Shown here: positions 33,501 through 48,200 of the stretch, in pieces
Position numbering within the stretch: position 1 is the stretch's first letter
Layout of the letters: each line of letters starts with the position of its first letter
From: Siphonodentalium dalli
Lineage: Eukaryota > Mollusca > Scaphopoda > Gadilida > Siphonodentaliidae
Length of the DNA: 64,000 bases
Assembly (NCBI GenBank): GCA_032622095.1
Contig: CP136069.1
Coordinates: forward strand, 69,899,319 to 69,963,318
Direction of reading: 5' to 3'
The notes under the pieces: model-generated
Told to the model about the DNA's origin: nothing
The model's input: only the letters and a program-made list of their open reading frames with translations
Databases searched by the model: none
Position numbers and translations under genes: made by a program

Positions 33501-36500
33501 TGTGGCAGTACGTGTAGCACATGGGCGTTGGCAACTTCAAAGACACCGACAATGCAAGTGTGTGTGAGAGAGGTCAGTCTGTAGATAAATGATGGTCACT
33601 CTTAGGATTGACATTTGCATGATCCAATTTTCATGAAGACATCAATCTTTGTCGACTTACTGACCCTCCTATTTGATTCAACATTCTAAGAAGCTTGAAG
33701 CGGGAGTGCGTGATGTTAGTACTCGTGCAGGAACAGCCTGTTTATGTTCACGAAAATATTACTGCTTGTTTTGAATCAATGATTTAAATGTTATGGAGCA
33801 TCAAGTTTTGTTTATACTCCATATACAGGACAAGAACTGGGTATATCGGTATCGGATCAATATCGACTGATATGTGGGAGAAAAATATCGGATATCGCTT
33901 TTACCGATAACCTCAATACCCTCACATCTGTAAAATTCACCCTCCGTGGACTTCATTCTGTATTTGTCAGACACACTATTTCAAGGCTTGTCTGAACATT
34001 TCCTCCAAATGGCTGAATAAATATCCTATTTGTTCTGCACAACAAAATCCAATAGTAAAAGACATGACATCCACAGCATATCCGTTATGGACGCATTGAC
34101 ATGTTTCACACTAAGTCCAGCAAAGGGAAATTAACTCTGGAAAAAATGTGTGAACAAAACCTGCACTATTTGGAGATCCTATATTATTGTGAAATATTAT
34201 GGACGGATGGAAGGACAGACAGAAGGACGGACGAAGGTCTCCACTCTATACCCCCCGAATCCTCCTTCAGGGTTGGGGGCATGATAATGGGGTTATATTC
34301 ACTCACCTTGCCTCGACTCTGGTCGATGTGTATTCAAACCACATGACGTTGGGTATTAGTGATGAATCTCTAACCATTAGGTATTCTGCTACTCGACTGC
34401 AATAAATAAAACTTTTTCTATTACTAGGGTTGCCATAGGTCAGATCTAACTAGAGGTGTGACTGTCCCAATGGGAATAAGGATATCCCCCCCCCCCCGTG
34501 TTTTTAAAATACTAAGATGTTTCACATGTCAGTAAACATTTAGTAAAAATAATAAAATAACAGTTCCCATTGCAGGTGCACAACCCAAACCCTAATCTTA
34601 AACTATTGACCGAAAAATGTAGTAATAAAAACTCTGACAAACTTATGCATGTTGCGAAAATGTTCTAAGTCGAAAAAGGGGGATAACTCCATCAAAAAAA
34701 AAGTTGGAGAGACGTCATAATCGCAGGTGCACAGGTTCACATGGTACTAAATATCAGTGCCAAGAATAAAAAACATTGACCTAAAAATGTGGGAATAAAA
34801 GCTATACATGTTGTGAAAAAATGTGGGAATAAAAATTATACATGTTGTGAAAAAATTTCTAAGTCGAAAAATTGCGATAACTCCACCAAAAAAAGTCCGA
34901 CAGATGTCATAATCGCAGGTGCACAGGTTAACATGGTGGTTGATGCCTGTGCCAAGTTTCACGGAAAATGATCATGAAACAACTGAGAAAAACTCCGGAC
35001 AAATTTGTGTCCATGGACGGACGACGGATGGACAGACAAGCTGATTCCATTATCCCCCCCACCCCCCGCAACGAATATAATGAAGATCAAGGCCATTTTA
35101 CAACAATTTTCAAACAGACTATATTTCATAGGGTGTGGCCAGAGATTGTGTCAAATGGTAGCCGATCTATATACACTGATATGCATGAGTAGCAGCCTCA
35201 TTTAAAACTGAGTATAATACAGTATGATTTGTAAATCACTGAGGACAACAAAAATGACTGTAGACCATTGTCGCACTTGTTTGCAATTAGAAAACAAGGG
35301 CAACGCCAAGCATGGGCCAATGCCCCCGACCGTACACTAAATACTGGCTACATTTAGAGAGAAAATTAAGTGATATTGGGGTATTTCTCTCAGTTTAGCC
35401 CCGGTTCATAACTCTGGCAAAGTTATTATGGATGGATGGACGGTTGCATTGACAGACGACAGACACCAACCCACGGCAATAGCTCAAACTTTACAATTCA
35501 GATTCATGCGCATGCCTGAGATGCTTCACTACATGATGAAGCGAATGCATGCATTCACATATTAAAAATAGTTCTGTGGTTCGAACCCAGTTTTTGGTTC
35601 CCAAAACATGCTATTGAAATTTCATATACCACATAATGGTTTAGATAATCTTTAGTGAATAATCATTATTTGCTTTAGGGATATATAGAGCTATATCTCA
35701 TCTCATCGCCATGGCAACTATCACAAAATTCTCCAAACCTGCAAGTTTATTGACTTCAAAGTACAATCCCCAAACATTTTCAATGTGTCAGGAATGGTGA
35801 ATATGAAACAAAATAAATGATGTTTTCAATTTGATAATTCATGTAGCACAACATGGATTTGTATTTACTCGGAATAAGAATGTGATTGCATGATTCAGCA
35901 TTTGAGTTTTGATTTTAGATGCCTTTTAGTGTCTGCATGGTTCTTTGACATTCATGTGAACATAATTTTTTCATGGTCGCTTTTGTGTCACCAAGTGGAA
36001 GCATATTTTGAAATAGTCCTATTTACAAGCGCATGAATTTGACCTAGAACTTTTAGGTGACAGCCAATCACCAAGATATTGAATGAAAGTGTCAAAAACA
36101 TTGTAGCTCAACTTGGGAGGAGTTAATTTTTTGTTGAGCAATGAAAAGAATGAAAACGAAGAAGTCAAGCTGAAGATCCATATCCAGTTTGGATGAGGGA
36201 TGTGGTCTGTAGGGTGCGGCAAACAAAGAGTAAATTCCAAGTTATTTTTCAAAGAATTCCAGTCAAAAGAGGAGGCTCCCATCTAGAGTTCACCCCGAAG
36301 ATTCATATAAAGTTTGGATGAGGGATGTGGTCTGTAGGGTGCACCAAAGGATTTAGTCATCCAAAGAGTCAATTCCAAGATGGCCACTGGCGGCCATGTT
36401 TTTCAACGAATTCCGGTCAAGATATGATGCTCCCATCTAGAGTCCACCCCGAAGATCCATATGAACTTTGGTGATCATCAGATGAGGGATGTGGTCTGTA

Positions 36501-39500
36501 GGGTGTGCTCAAGGATTTAGTTATGCAAAGAGTAAAATCCAAGATGGCCATGCTTATCATCGAAAATTTCTAGAGGTGATTCTAAACATGCCTGTAAATT
36601 TTCAAATCAATTCTCCAATAAATGCTGGCTGCTGGTTGTACGTGCCGATGGATTCAAATTTGAAATCCAAGATGGCTGCTCATGGCCATGTTTTTTTAAC
36701 AAATTTCGGTCAAAATAGGAGGCTCCCATCTAGAGGTCACCCTGAAGATCCATTTGAAGTATGGTGACGATCGGAAGAGAGATGTGGCCTGTAGGGTGTG
36801 CCGAAGGATTTAGTCATACAAAGAGTAAATTGCAAGATGGCCACTGGCAGCCATGTTTTTCAAACAAATTTCGGTCAAAATAGGAGGCTCCCATCACGAG
36901 GTCACCACGAAGATACATATGAAGTTCGATGATGATCGGATAAGGGATGTGGTCTGTGGTGTGTGCCAAAGGATTTAGTAAAAAAAAAAGAGTAAAATCC
37001 AAGATGGCTGCCAGCGGCCCATGTTTTTCATCGAAAATCGTTCAAATTTGATAGCTCCCATCTACATGTGATCACAATCGTGCATGCAAAATTAGAAAAA
37101 GATACGGACATAAATACGAGCTGTAGGGTGTGCCGATGGATTAAAATTTGAAATCCAATATGGCTGCTGGCGGCCAAGTTATTCATCGAAGTACGGAAAA
37201 AGCTGCCATCTATAGGTCACCCTGAAGCTACATATGAAGTTTGGTGAAGATCGAATGAGAGATGCGGCCTGTAGGGCGTGCCGAAGGAAATTGTTGACAT
37301 ATGGACACATGCACGCTCGGTCGACAACCCATGGCAATACTGGTAGCTCAAACTTTACGTTGTCAAGTTGAGCTAAATTGACCAATGAAATCAATGGGAG
37401 GCGTTATTAGTTACTAACTAATAGAACATGGAATTGTGAAATACCTTAAGCTCAATAATCAGTACAAGTCATATGATAAAAGTACAAACTTACTTTGAAG
37501 CTATTAGTGGGAAAAATGGAGTTAGAACGAGATGGACAACTCCGAACCAAGCTGATCCTAGTGACATCCCGAGAACTGCTCCCACAAATACCTGCTTTAT
37601 GGTGTGATAACCTAGATATACCCTGAAATTAAAGTGTCAATGACACTGTAGCACAACATGGAGAGGATACTGTCATACTTTACAATCAAAAGAGTGATAA
37701 CGAATGCGGAAAGTTTAAATGTTTATGTAATACCAGTTCAAACCTGAAAAGCTGTATGAAGTTTGGGAGCAATTGGATAAAAATATTGGATACAGGGCAT
37801 GCTGAAGTATTTAGTAATGCAAAGAGTAAAATCCAAGATGGCTCCTGGCAACAATGTTTCTGATCAAATATCATTGAAATAATTTAATAGCTCCCATCTA
37901 GAAGTGATACTGAACATGTCTGTAAATTTTCAAAAAATTTGTCTAATAAATGTTGACTGAGGGTGTTCAGATGGATGAAACAATTTGATGGCTCCCATCT
38001 GGTGGTCACCCCGAAGATCCATATGAAGTTTGGTAATGAAAGAGTAAATTGCAAGATGGTTGTTGGCATCCATGTTTTTCACAGAAAAATTTGATGGCTC
38101 CCATCTAGTGGTCATCCAAAAGACCCATATGAAGTTTGGTGATGATTGGATGAGGAATGTATTATGTAGGGTGTACCAAAGGATTTAGTCATGTGAAGAG
38201 TAGAATCCGAAATGGCTGCCGGCAGCCATGTTTTTCAACGAAAATCATTCACATTTGATAGCTCCCATCCGGAGGTCATCCTAAACATGCCTATTATATA
38301 TTCAAATGAGTTCTCCAATAAATAATGATCGGATGAGGTATGTATTCTGTAGAGTGTGCCAAAGGATTTAGTCATGCAAAGAATAAAATCCAAAATGGCT
38401 GCCAGCGGCCATGTTTTTCATCAAATTTTTTTCAAATTTGATAGCTCTCATCTATCTTCAAATGAAGACAAGTGCATGTTCATGCATGTCAATTGGCGAT
38501 TAGTCATTTGATGTCTTTGAAGAATAGAAATATTCATTGTATATCCACTTCAACATCGCTTCAATTGCACGAGACATTGGTTTATCATGACGTGTTGCTC
38601 AGTCAGCGATTGGTCATTTGTAATTGTCTTTTATGTTGAGGTCATACTATGTGTATATACAGGGGTCCCACTCATTTCTGATACCCAAATTTAAGCACTA
38701 TGCAAGCTCTTGTCATGGACCGCAGTGTAAATTTCAAGGACAATTATAGTTTACCATTATATTTTGGCGCTATCCTAAAATGGCTTGCAGACATTCTTCC
38801 CAAATGAATTTTTTTTGTTTTCTTATAATATCGAAAGAAACAGTGCAAGGGTATGTTCTATGAAAATATGGCTCCAAGAAAATTATCAGATGAAATTTTT
38901 ATAAGGATTTGAGAGAATGCTTGTACAAAAATATTAAATTTGACTAAATTCAAGTACTTTTCAAGGGTTCCATTACTTTTGAAAAGAGTGGGAACCCTGA
39001 TATATGTTTCCATACTTCATAGAAGGGTCGCTAACTGATCACTTTGAGCTGAGACCGATAGTGGCACCCAATGACGATGATTGTGATTTAAATTATTTAA
39101 CTTCGCGACAAAATAAGTATACTCTTTGCGACTACTGATAGATCACATTGCCTTCTGTTTTGCTGGGGTCTGCTACTATGTGACTATACAAAAACAAATT
39201 ATTTAGCAATAACGCTGTTTTAACTAACATCTAAATCAAGTATCTATCGCTTATACACATGTATAGCTACTAATGTGAGTACCGCCTAGTACTGTGTACC
39301 GGCGGTACTAAACACTCAGTACCGGTACTGTGAAAATTGTCCAAGTACTGACGGTTCCGAAACTGGTACATTTGTGAAGCCTGGAGACAAACCAAATACA
39401 TACATACCTGCTAAATGATACAAGGAATGCTATTATAGCCCCGCATACGCTTGCTATATACTTCCATGAATCGTCTACCCAATTATAATTTCTATATAAC

Positions 39501-42500
39501 CTGCAATAAAAGTAAATAAACATGTCAATGACAATGTATCTCAAATTGATGGTGTAGTACGATATGAGGGGGGATTTGGCATCTATTTGACTTGGTGGAG
39601 CCTTACCTAATAGATGCTCAAATCACCCTCAGGTCCATAAACAGTTAAAGAGATGGCACTAGATACATATTCTATATGTATTTTCTACCCGATTAAAATT
39701 AAAATTAAAATTAACCCTTTCTATACTAAAGCATCATTGATGAGTAGTTATACAAAAAACAAAAATACCACTACGGTAGGTCGTTTGTTGAACTTGTTAT
39801 CCAAACATTTCCCTCAATAAATAGGTCCCCTTATGCACTTTTATTTATCTGTCATCTGCTTTTTTCTCATTGACATCCCTGCAAATGAATAATAGATCAT
39901 TCCAATATATACTTTTATTACTTAGTGGGAGAATACATTCAGTATAGAAAGGGTTAAATACATTACAATCAATGGAAATTAGGTATGGCAAACTAAAATT
40001 CTAGAAATTTTATGGAGCATAGATAATTCGAAGTAAATTTTTCCAAGCAATGAATGAATGAATGAATTTCTCGGCCAGAGCCTTTTAGCCATTATATTTT
40101 CAACAAAAACTTATGAACCGTTCGAAAATTCCTTGATGAATTTGTAAATCAAATTGTTTTTAAGAAGCTTCAGGTTATGAGGGACTCAGGGAGGTGCCTG
40201 AAAATATAGTATTTTTATTTATTTGGACTTATTCGGCCCCAGTGTCATCTAAGATTTCTGAACAAAATCATTGATATAGAGTCCTCGAAATTGACTACAG
40301 CAATAAGCAATGCTGTGGGAAATGCTTTGGCAACATGTGGAAACTAACACTAAATTTGCCATGGGACATATTTCCCAATTTCGAAGGCTGTATATACAGC
40401 GTTGAAAAAAAATAAGCGTTGTTTCTTACATTTTTTTGTAAATTTGAGATTGTTTCATTGTGCCAGTTAAAAGATTTTAATCAGCAGTTGCGTAAAAATT
40501 GCACATGTAGACCATGGTAGAAAAATAATTTCCAGTTAAGATAATGCAATGTACAATTTCCGAACAGTTGTGCATTAATCCGTTTCTGATTCAAGAACTT
40601 CATAAAAAGTTTTTGGGACCCGAACATTGTGTTCGAAGATGTATTTTTTCTTACTTCAATGCATCTTTTTGAAAGATATAATGCTTGTAGAAAGTTATTT
40701 TGATGCTGAGATAAATTCAAATGCGAATATTATTTTGTGAATTTTGAAGTGCAAATCGCCATGTGGCTTTAAAACAGATATTAGAAAAAACAATAGCGCT
40801 ATCTTCAATGTAATTCACTTGAAAAATGGGGGTGATACCTCATAATGGCCGTGGCATTACAGTCCTTCAATATTGAAAAACGCTGGTTGCAGTTTATTGT
40901 GAGACCTTGCCCAAGAGTCACAACCTGGCACGAGATTTGAAACAGCGAGTGGCTAAAAATAGCACACTCTCCACTTAATCCGGCCAAGCCATTGTTGTGC
41001 AGACGATAGTCCACCAGCGGGGCACGAACTCATGCCGGTGCATTGACACCATTACAAGTCTGACACTCTAACCACTGGGCAACCACTGCAGATCAGGCCC
41101 CACGCTAGGAGGCGACTCGGGCGAGAATTTCGCACTCGGGCCGGCAAAGTCGCTCTCGGATGTCCGCAAGGCGAAAACGAAGTCGCCTTCCAAATTTGAC
41201 AAAACTAGCTTAGGATTTACGGTAATTTTACCGGTGAAAATTAGACTCGTTTCTGCTCGTTTTGCAAAAAAATATATATAGTCTCAACTGTTCCAACGAG
41301 GCATTTTATTTATAAATTATACATGGTGTACCCTATCCACATATTCTAATCAGATTGGGTGCTTTTGGAAATGGCAAATTGCGCTGAGTAACGAAGTTTA
41401 TGATGAGCTACTGGTTCGTTTTAAGGAGACTGGAATTTAGACCTTACTTAATTTGTTCCGTCGGGTCATTTTGTAACCGCAAATTGTATAGCCATACATG
41501 GTCACCACCGCTCATGCAGCAGCCAATGTGAACAAATAATACTCTCTTTGAAATTAAACTAAAACATATCTATGAATTTTCACTTTTACAAAAGTAGTTT
41601 GTGTCGGATTCCGTTTCCCAATCCAACTTTTTACTTTTTGGAATTGCATTTTATTTTGTTTACAAACAAGAACACGTGCTTGCTTACTATTAAACACAGA
41701 GGTTTGAATGTGCGTTGGAAGTACTTAATTTAATGTTCTTAGTTAAATCAAAGATCTACATAATAAACTATTACTATCCAAACTCATTTAAAAGGATTAA
41801 TTTGTGTCAAAACTATGTGTTTGCAAATTACAATTGTTGTCAATCTATCGCTCAGACCACGTGCTCAGCGTACATGTATATACCGGTACGTCTGTTAACG
41901 GTTGCAAATTAATTGCATGTAGGCCTACTTCGTTACAATGCAGGTATTTAAATAACCTGCTGGTGCATATTATAAGCTCAACTGGTCTCTGTTAAGAACA
42001 CATTAACCACTATTGTGACACGGCTATCAAACTCGTCAAGTTTATTGCTTTAATCGGATTATCATCAGACAACACTGACAGTCGTGATGATGGTATTCAA
42101 CAATAAACTCTTTAGAAACAAAATTAAAAGCTTTTACACCTCCTTAATTAGTCCTTATTGTTTATTTTAACGGACACCCACATTACAGCAGTGGCCAAAA
42201 GCCATTTCCAAAAATTTAAATTTATAATAACAATTCAGATAATAAAAGTTATGAAGTAGACAATTAATTTCTTCAGATAAAAGTCAACAGTTTAAAGAAA
42301 AATTATAAATTTAGTTGAAATTTTAGATTATCGATCTATACAGGTGCTATACTTGTGTTGTTTCTTGCTAAATATGTTTTATCTTGTTGTTTTATCTTAT
42401 TTATTGATGTGCAGATAAATAAAGCGAATTTTGAAAATTAGTAAGTATTTTTTTTTATAAGTCTCCCTATTCTGGCTCAAGTCTCCCTAAAATCTGCAGA

Positions 42501-45191
42501 GGGAGACTTCATTTCTCCCTGTTTTCAATACCTAGCTTGGGCCCTGCTGCAGATGTAATATATCCGAATGTTTTGACAACGTTGTCTCTTTGATTCTATT
42601 GATGATCTCTTTGACAGTCTGCGACACACACGCATTGAACAGTATGATATGACTTGGAATTGACTTCTATGGCGATTTTTGTTATCCCAACCATTACTGT
42701 TTTGCATTTTATTAAATCTTTGAGTAAACTTAACCAAGATTGTGGGGCATGCAACATTTTGCATGATAATTTTCAATTACAGGTAGTATACAGTACATTA
42801 TACAGCGGTATTGAGACATTCACTGCGGTGGAGTTACGGTACCGTGCAGTTATGATATTGCAGTCTATTAGCGGGTCGTCACACAAAAAGTTGAAGAAAA
42901 TTATAGATCCATGAGAATCTTGTTAAGTTCCACAGATATAAGAGAATCATTGGATTTTATTTTCATGTCTGTGAACCGTGACCGCATGCATCGTGGTGTT
43001 ACCGTGTTGGAGGTTATCGCGGTATAATACCACAGAATTACTGGGGTGACACCACGTTAGAGGTGGTCAATTACATTTAAGTATAGCTGTAAACAACTTA
43101 CCGAACTAATAAAAACCAAACTAAATAAGTTGCAAAAAACCATATGAGTTGAGAGTGACTTGATGGCATCCCATATTGCACTGTTAAATTGTCCCGACCT
43201 GAAAAATAATATACATGTATAATAACAAGGTTTGCACATTAAAGACATGACAGCCGGTCCGTGACCAGATGATTATTTCCAGGCTTATACATGAATACAT
43301 GAATTTATATGATTACTAGATACCTGATCATAGTCATCGGAGTGTGACAGCAGGTCATTGACCGTGACGGGATAAGCAAATTTTTTTATATGCATGATGA
43401 TCAAATAAAGTATACAGGTGATCATATAAAGTAAACAGATCAATGTTCCTGTCAAAATAGCCACATTTCAGTACATTGGGGAGGGTTATGTTTTTGGACA
43501 CCATTCCAGTTATATATTACACTAGCAGGGTGACCCAACTTCGTCCGGGCTGTTTCCCCTCTGCTTTCATCCATCGAAAGGCGTGATTTGACCTTGAATT
43601 TACCATTTTGAAGGTCAAAGTCAGGTCGGGGTCACAATTTGACCCATCGAAAACACTCCCGGGCAAAAGTATCAAATTTCGTCGAAAGGCGCGATTTGAC
43701 CTTGAATTGACAATTTTGAAGGTCAGGGTCACGATTTGACCCGTCGAAAACACTCCCCGGACGAAAGTACCCCATGGTATCAAATTTCGTCGAAAGGCGC
43801 GATTTGACCTTGAATTGACCATTTGGAAGGTCAAGGTCAGGTCCGGGTCACGATTTGACCCATCCAAAACACTCCCCCGACAAAAGCACCCCATGGTATC
43901 AAATTTTGTCGAAAGCCACGATTTGACCTTCAATTGACCATTTGGAAGGTCAAGGTCAGGTCCGGGTCACGATTTGACCCATCCAAAACACTCCCCGGAC
44001 AAAAGCACCCCATGGTATCAAATTTCGTCGAAAGGCGCGATTTGACCTTGAATTGACAATTTGGAAGGTCAAGGTCAGGTCGGGGGTCAGGATTTGACCG
44101 TCCAAAACACTCCCCGGACAAAAGTACCCATAGGTATCAAATTTCATCGAAATCCGTAGAAAGGCGCGATCTGACCTTGAATTTACCATTTTGAAGGTCA
44201 AGGTCAGGTCGGGGTCACGATTTGACCCATCCAAAACACTCCCCGGACAAAAGTATCCCTAGGTATCAAATTTCATCGAAAGGCGCGATTTCACCTTGAA
44301 TTGACCATTTTGACGGTCAAGGTCACGATTTGACTGTCCAAAAACACTCCCCATCCAAAAGTACCCCTAGGTATCAAATTTCGTCGAAATCCGTCGAAAG
44401 GCGTGATTTGACCTTGAATTGACCATTTTGAAGGTCAACTCGTGGTCACAATTTGACCCGTCCAAAACACTCCCCGTCCAAAAGTACCCCCAGGTATCAA
44501 ATTTCATCGAAATCCGTCCAGCAGTTTCTCGGCCATTGTAAACAAACAAACAGACAGAAGTCCCAAAATATATATTAGAACTAGCTGGTGGGCCCGACTT
44601 CGTCCGGGCTATTTCCCCTTTGCTTTCATCCGGATCTAACATCGAAATGCGTCGAAAGGCGCGATTTGACCTTGAATTGACCATTTTTAAGGTCAGGTCG
44701 GGGTCACGATTTGACGCGTCCAAAACAAACCGTCCGTTTTACCCAATTTGACCTTGAATTGACCATTTTGAAGGTCAAGGTCAGGTCGGGATCATGATTT
44801 GACCAGTCCTAAACACTCCCCGGACAAAATTACCCCTAGGTATCAAATTTCGTCGAAATCAGTCTGGCAGTTTTCCCGGCCATTGCTAATAAACAGACAA
44901 ACAGAAGTCCCAAAGTATATATTAGATATCCTCTTTGAATGAATATTAGTATGATAGATGACAAATGAAAGAAGATCAATTTTGCATTTTTGTGTGAACC
45001 TTTTATGTTTTCTAGTTCTACATTGAAGAGTAAATCATGTTGTGCCATCTAAAATGGCAAATTTTTGGGTGGTTACCATTGCAAATGTCAAAATATTTTT
45101 ATTTTGTGTCCTGTTAAGAGGTCGGCAACATCCAGATACTCAAATTGGAATAGTTCAGATTCAAGAAAATTGTGGTCCCGTAAATTTGGTG

Positions 45192-45222
<31 letters not shown>

Positions 45223-48200
45223 TTCACTAGCTGGTTTACAATGAAGGAAACTTGAACTATTAGCAGTAGTGAGATCAGTTTGATACATGTATAGCATTGC
45301 TGATTATCTTAGTAATAATAATTTTGTTGTTGATAACTGGGCCCCGGACATTTACTGGCTTGCACACATTTTCTCTGCCCTGTTGATTGTTGGCTACATC
45401 ATGACATTTCCAGAAATCCATGAGATATTATTCTCCTGGAATCAAACCACTGATGTTACAAAAATGATGCAAGATGATGCAGTCATTGGTTTTCAGTAAA
45501 AAAAATTATTTATGACCAGTACAATAAAAAATTATTTATGACCAGTACAAAAATCTTGACAAAATCTAAATTGAATATCAAACCAGAGACTTGGGCATAA
45601 TGTACATGGAGCAAGAATCTTGAATATTCTGATGGTGTAGAACACTAACTTTGACTAAGTTCTCGGACTTTACAACTGATACCTGCAATTTTATAATTAG
45701 TTTTCTGGGAATGAGCCCTAAGGGCATCCACATAAAATCTGTTGATCTAACAACAGAACTTAGAGTGGACATTACTTTAGGTTGCTTCCTCAATTTTATA
45801 CACATGAATTCAACCAGCGTAACTTACCCCTCAGAGGTCTTGGTTCTTTAACTGTATATTTTATACAAAGGTTAATGAATTCTTCCAGCAAGATTCCGAG
45901 GAAATAACTAATCTGTAAAAAAAAAAACAATGAAAAGAATGTCAGGAATAACTAATCTGTAAGACCACTATTGAACATATTTATGATTTCAATAACTCTT
46001 TGAACTGAATGTTAGCAAGTTCACCACAGTTAACGTATCCATGACTGCTGTGGTGCGGTAGAGAAACCCCATGTTTTCCTTGAATGTCGATACACTGTAC
46101 GGTAGTAGAGGTACCATGATTATTTATTTTGATAATCGATAATCGGTCGTCAATAATCGATTATAATCGATTAATTGTACCAAATATCAATAACAGTGGA
46201 AGTATTCTGTAATATGGCCTATTGGCTAGGTGTTAGTTAAACAAGACAGTCAATGACTGTGGGTCGCTCACCAGACTGCAAAGACTGATAAGACTGGGAC
46301 TCTGGAGACCACAACAGTCAGAACTTTTCATAATCACTTTAAAAGAAATAGCTCTAAACAGGATATGTGCTAGAGAGACTTCACGTATATATAGATTGGT
46401 GAATATCCACCTTGAAATTACCAAATGTACACTTCTGATCACCCCCCCTCCTCCAGTTCAACAAGTCCCCTCCCTCCCGGGCTACAGACTCCCAAGTCTT
46501 AGGTTGGAATTTCACAACTGACACCTCAAACTTTCTCAGTTTTTGGAAATTTTCAATCTCACAAGCGCCTTTTTCTAAAACCATTTAGACATGTCTGAAG
46601 CCCAATTATCCATGGACCCAAAACACAATACATGTATGTCAGATTAATCAGTCAGGTGGTTCCAAGGTAGATGTTTTAATGAATTTGGTATTTCAATGAT
46701 TTTATTAGACACAAAAGTGTTAACTCCCCATAGCCCAGCCATTTCTTGACAGGTAGACCTCATTTTAACAAATTTGAATCTCAGTCACGAAAGGATCCTC
46801 CCGATTCCTCCATACTATATGTAAGCTAAATAGTCCAACCTCTCTTGAGAAGACATTTTAAGAATTACTATAGAGACATATAGTTATGTCCATGGTCCCA
46901 CCCTATTTAACTTGGTGACCCCATCTGAATAAATTTGAATCCCAGACACCAAAGAACCGTTCATACATATGATAAATATCAGTAAAATAGACCTGATGGT
47001 CCTTGTGAAGGAAGCCTATTAAGAGGGAAACTGTCCTTCGTTTGGAGTGGGCTAGCATAACTAAATTCACCCTCTGGGGACTTCATTCTGCTAAGGCCCT
47101 CAACTGCTATGGCAGACGTAGGATAAGATTGAAGTTCCACAGTTGGAAGTTGATGTTCACCCATTGGGCACCTCAATTATGAATTTTATCTTCTGCAAAT
47201 TAGGGGATATAGAAACTTCCTAGAAGGGAAATGAAACTAAAAACAATGTTAATTTGATACTATAGATACTTCCCAGAAGATGAGGCCTAAGCAAAATGAG
47301 GTCTCCAGAGGGTGAATTTGGTGATGCTAGCCCACTGTGTGGGATAGCATCACTAAATTCACCCTCTGGGAACCTCATTCTGCAAATGTCAGACACACTA
47401 AATTCAGGCAGTTTGTTTAAAATTGCTAGCAGTATGTTTATACAAGCTGTCAGTGACATATTATTCTAATCTTGATTAATGACATGTGTTTCTCTCTGTT
47501 TATCCACAAAGAGATATCTGCAACTTTAATAGAACAGGTATTAAAGTTGGAAGCTGGAAATGATATCCGTTGGAAGGGATGTTGGTTGGGTGCAGGCCAC
47601 TGCAGGGTGGGGGGTGGGTCTGGGCCATGTGAGAGGGGGGGGATGGGTAATGGAATATTTCTGTAATTTCAGAAGATTAAAGATTAAAGTTTCATAACTC
47701 TGCAGATGTTATAATGGTGTAACTTTTTTCAAATTTTATAAAATGATTAAAAAATTAATTTTTGTTTTGTTAATTTGAGTATGGTGAACATTCCAAAAAT
47801 CTGAATTTGACCAAATCTTTTTTTTAAGTTATGTCACTGGCTCCGCCCACATTCGACCCAGTGACCTCATTTAAACAAATCTGAATAACAGTCCCACAAG
47901 GACCCTTTGTACCAAATATGAACCCATTCGGCCAAATGAAATTTGAGAAGAAGTCGTTGTAAGAATTACAGAGTTATGGCCCTGGCTTCGCAACTAGTTG
48001 ACCCAGTGTCCTCATTTGAACAAATCTGAATGAGAGTCACCTAGGGAACATCCACACCAAATATGAACCAATTCGGCATTACGGTTTCAGAGGAAAAGAT
48101 GTTCAAAGAATTGTTGACGGACGGACGGACAGATGGACGGACGACGGACGAGGAGTGATGACTATAGCTCCACCGGAGACTTCGTCTCAGGTGAGCTAAA

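Noticed and set aside
35575-35605. GGTTCGAACCC, a tRNA B-box consensus
   Set aside because: No A box or cloverleaf can be built around it; it is an isolated word.
43517-44723. Open frames of 138, 92 and 118 codons on the - strand
   Set aside because: Their peptides are the same repeated phrase ([24 protein letters not shown]); they are translations of the minisatellite, in more than one frame.
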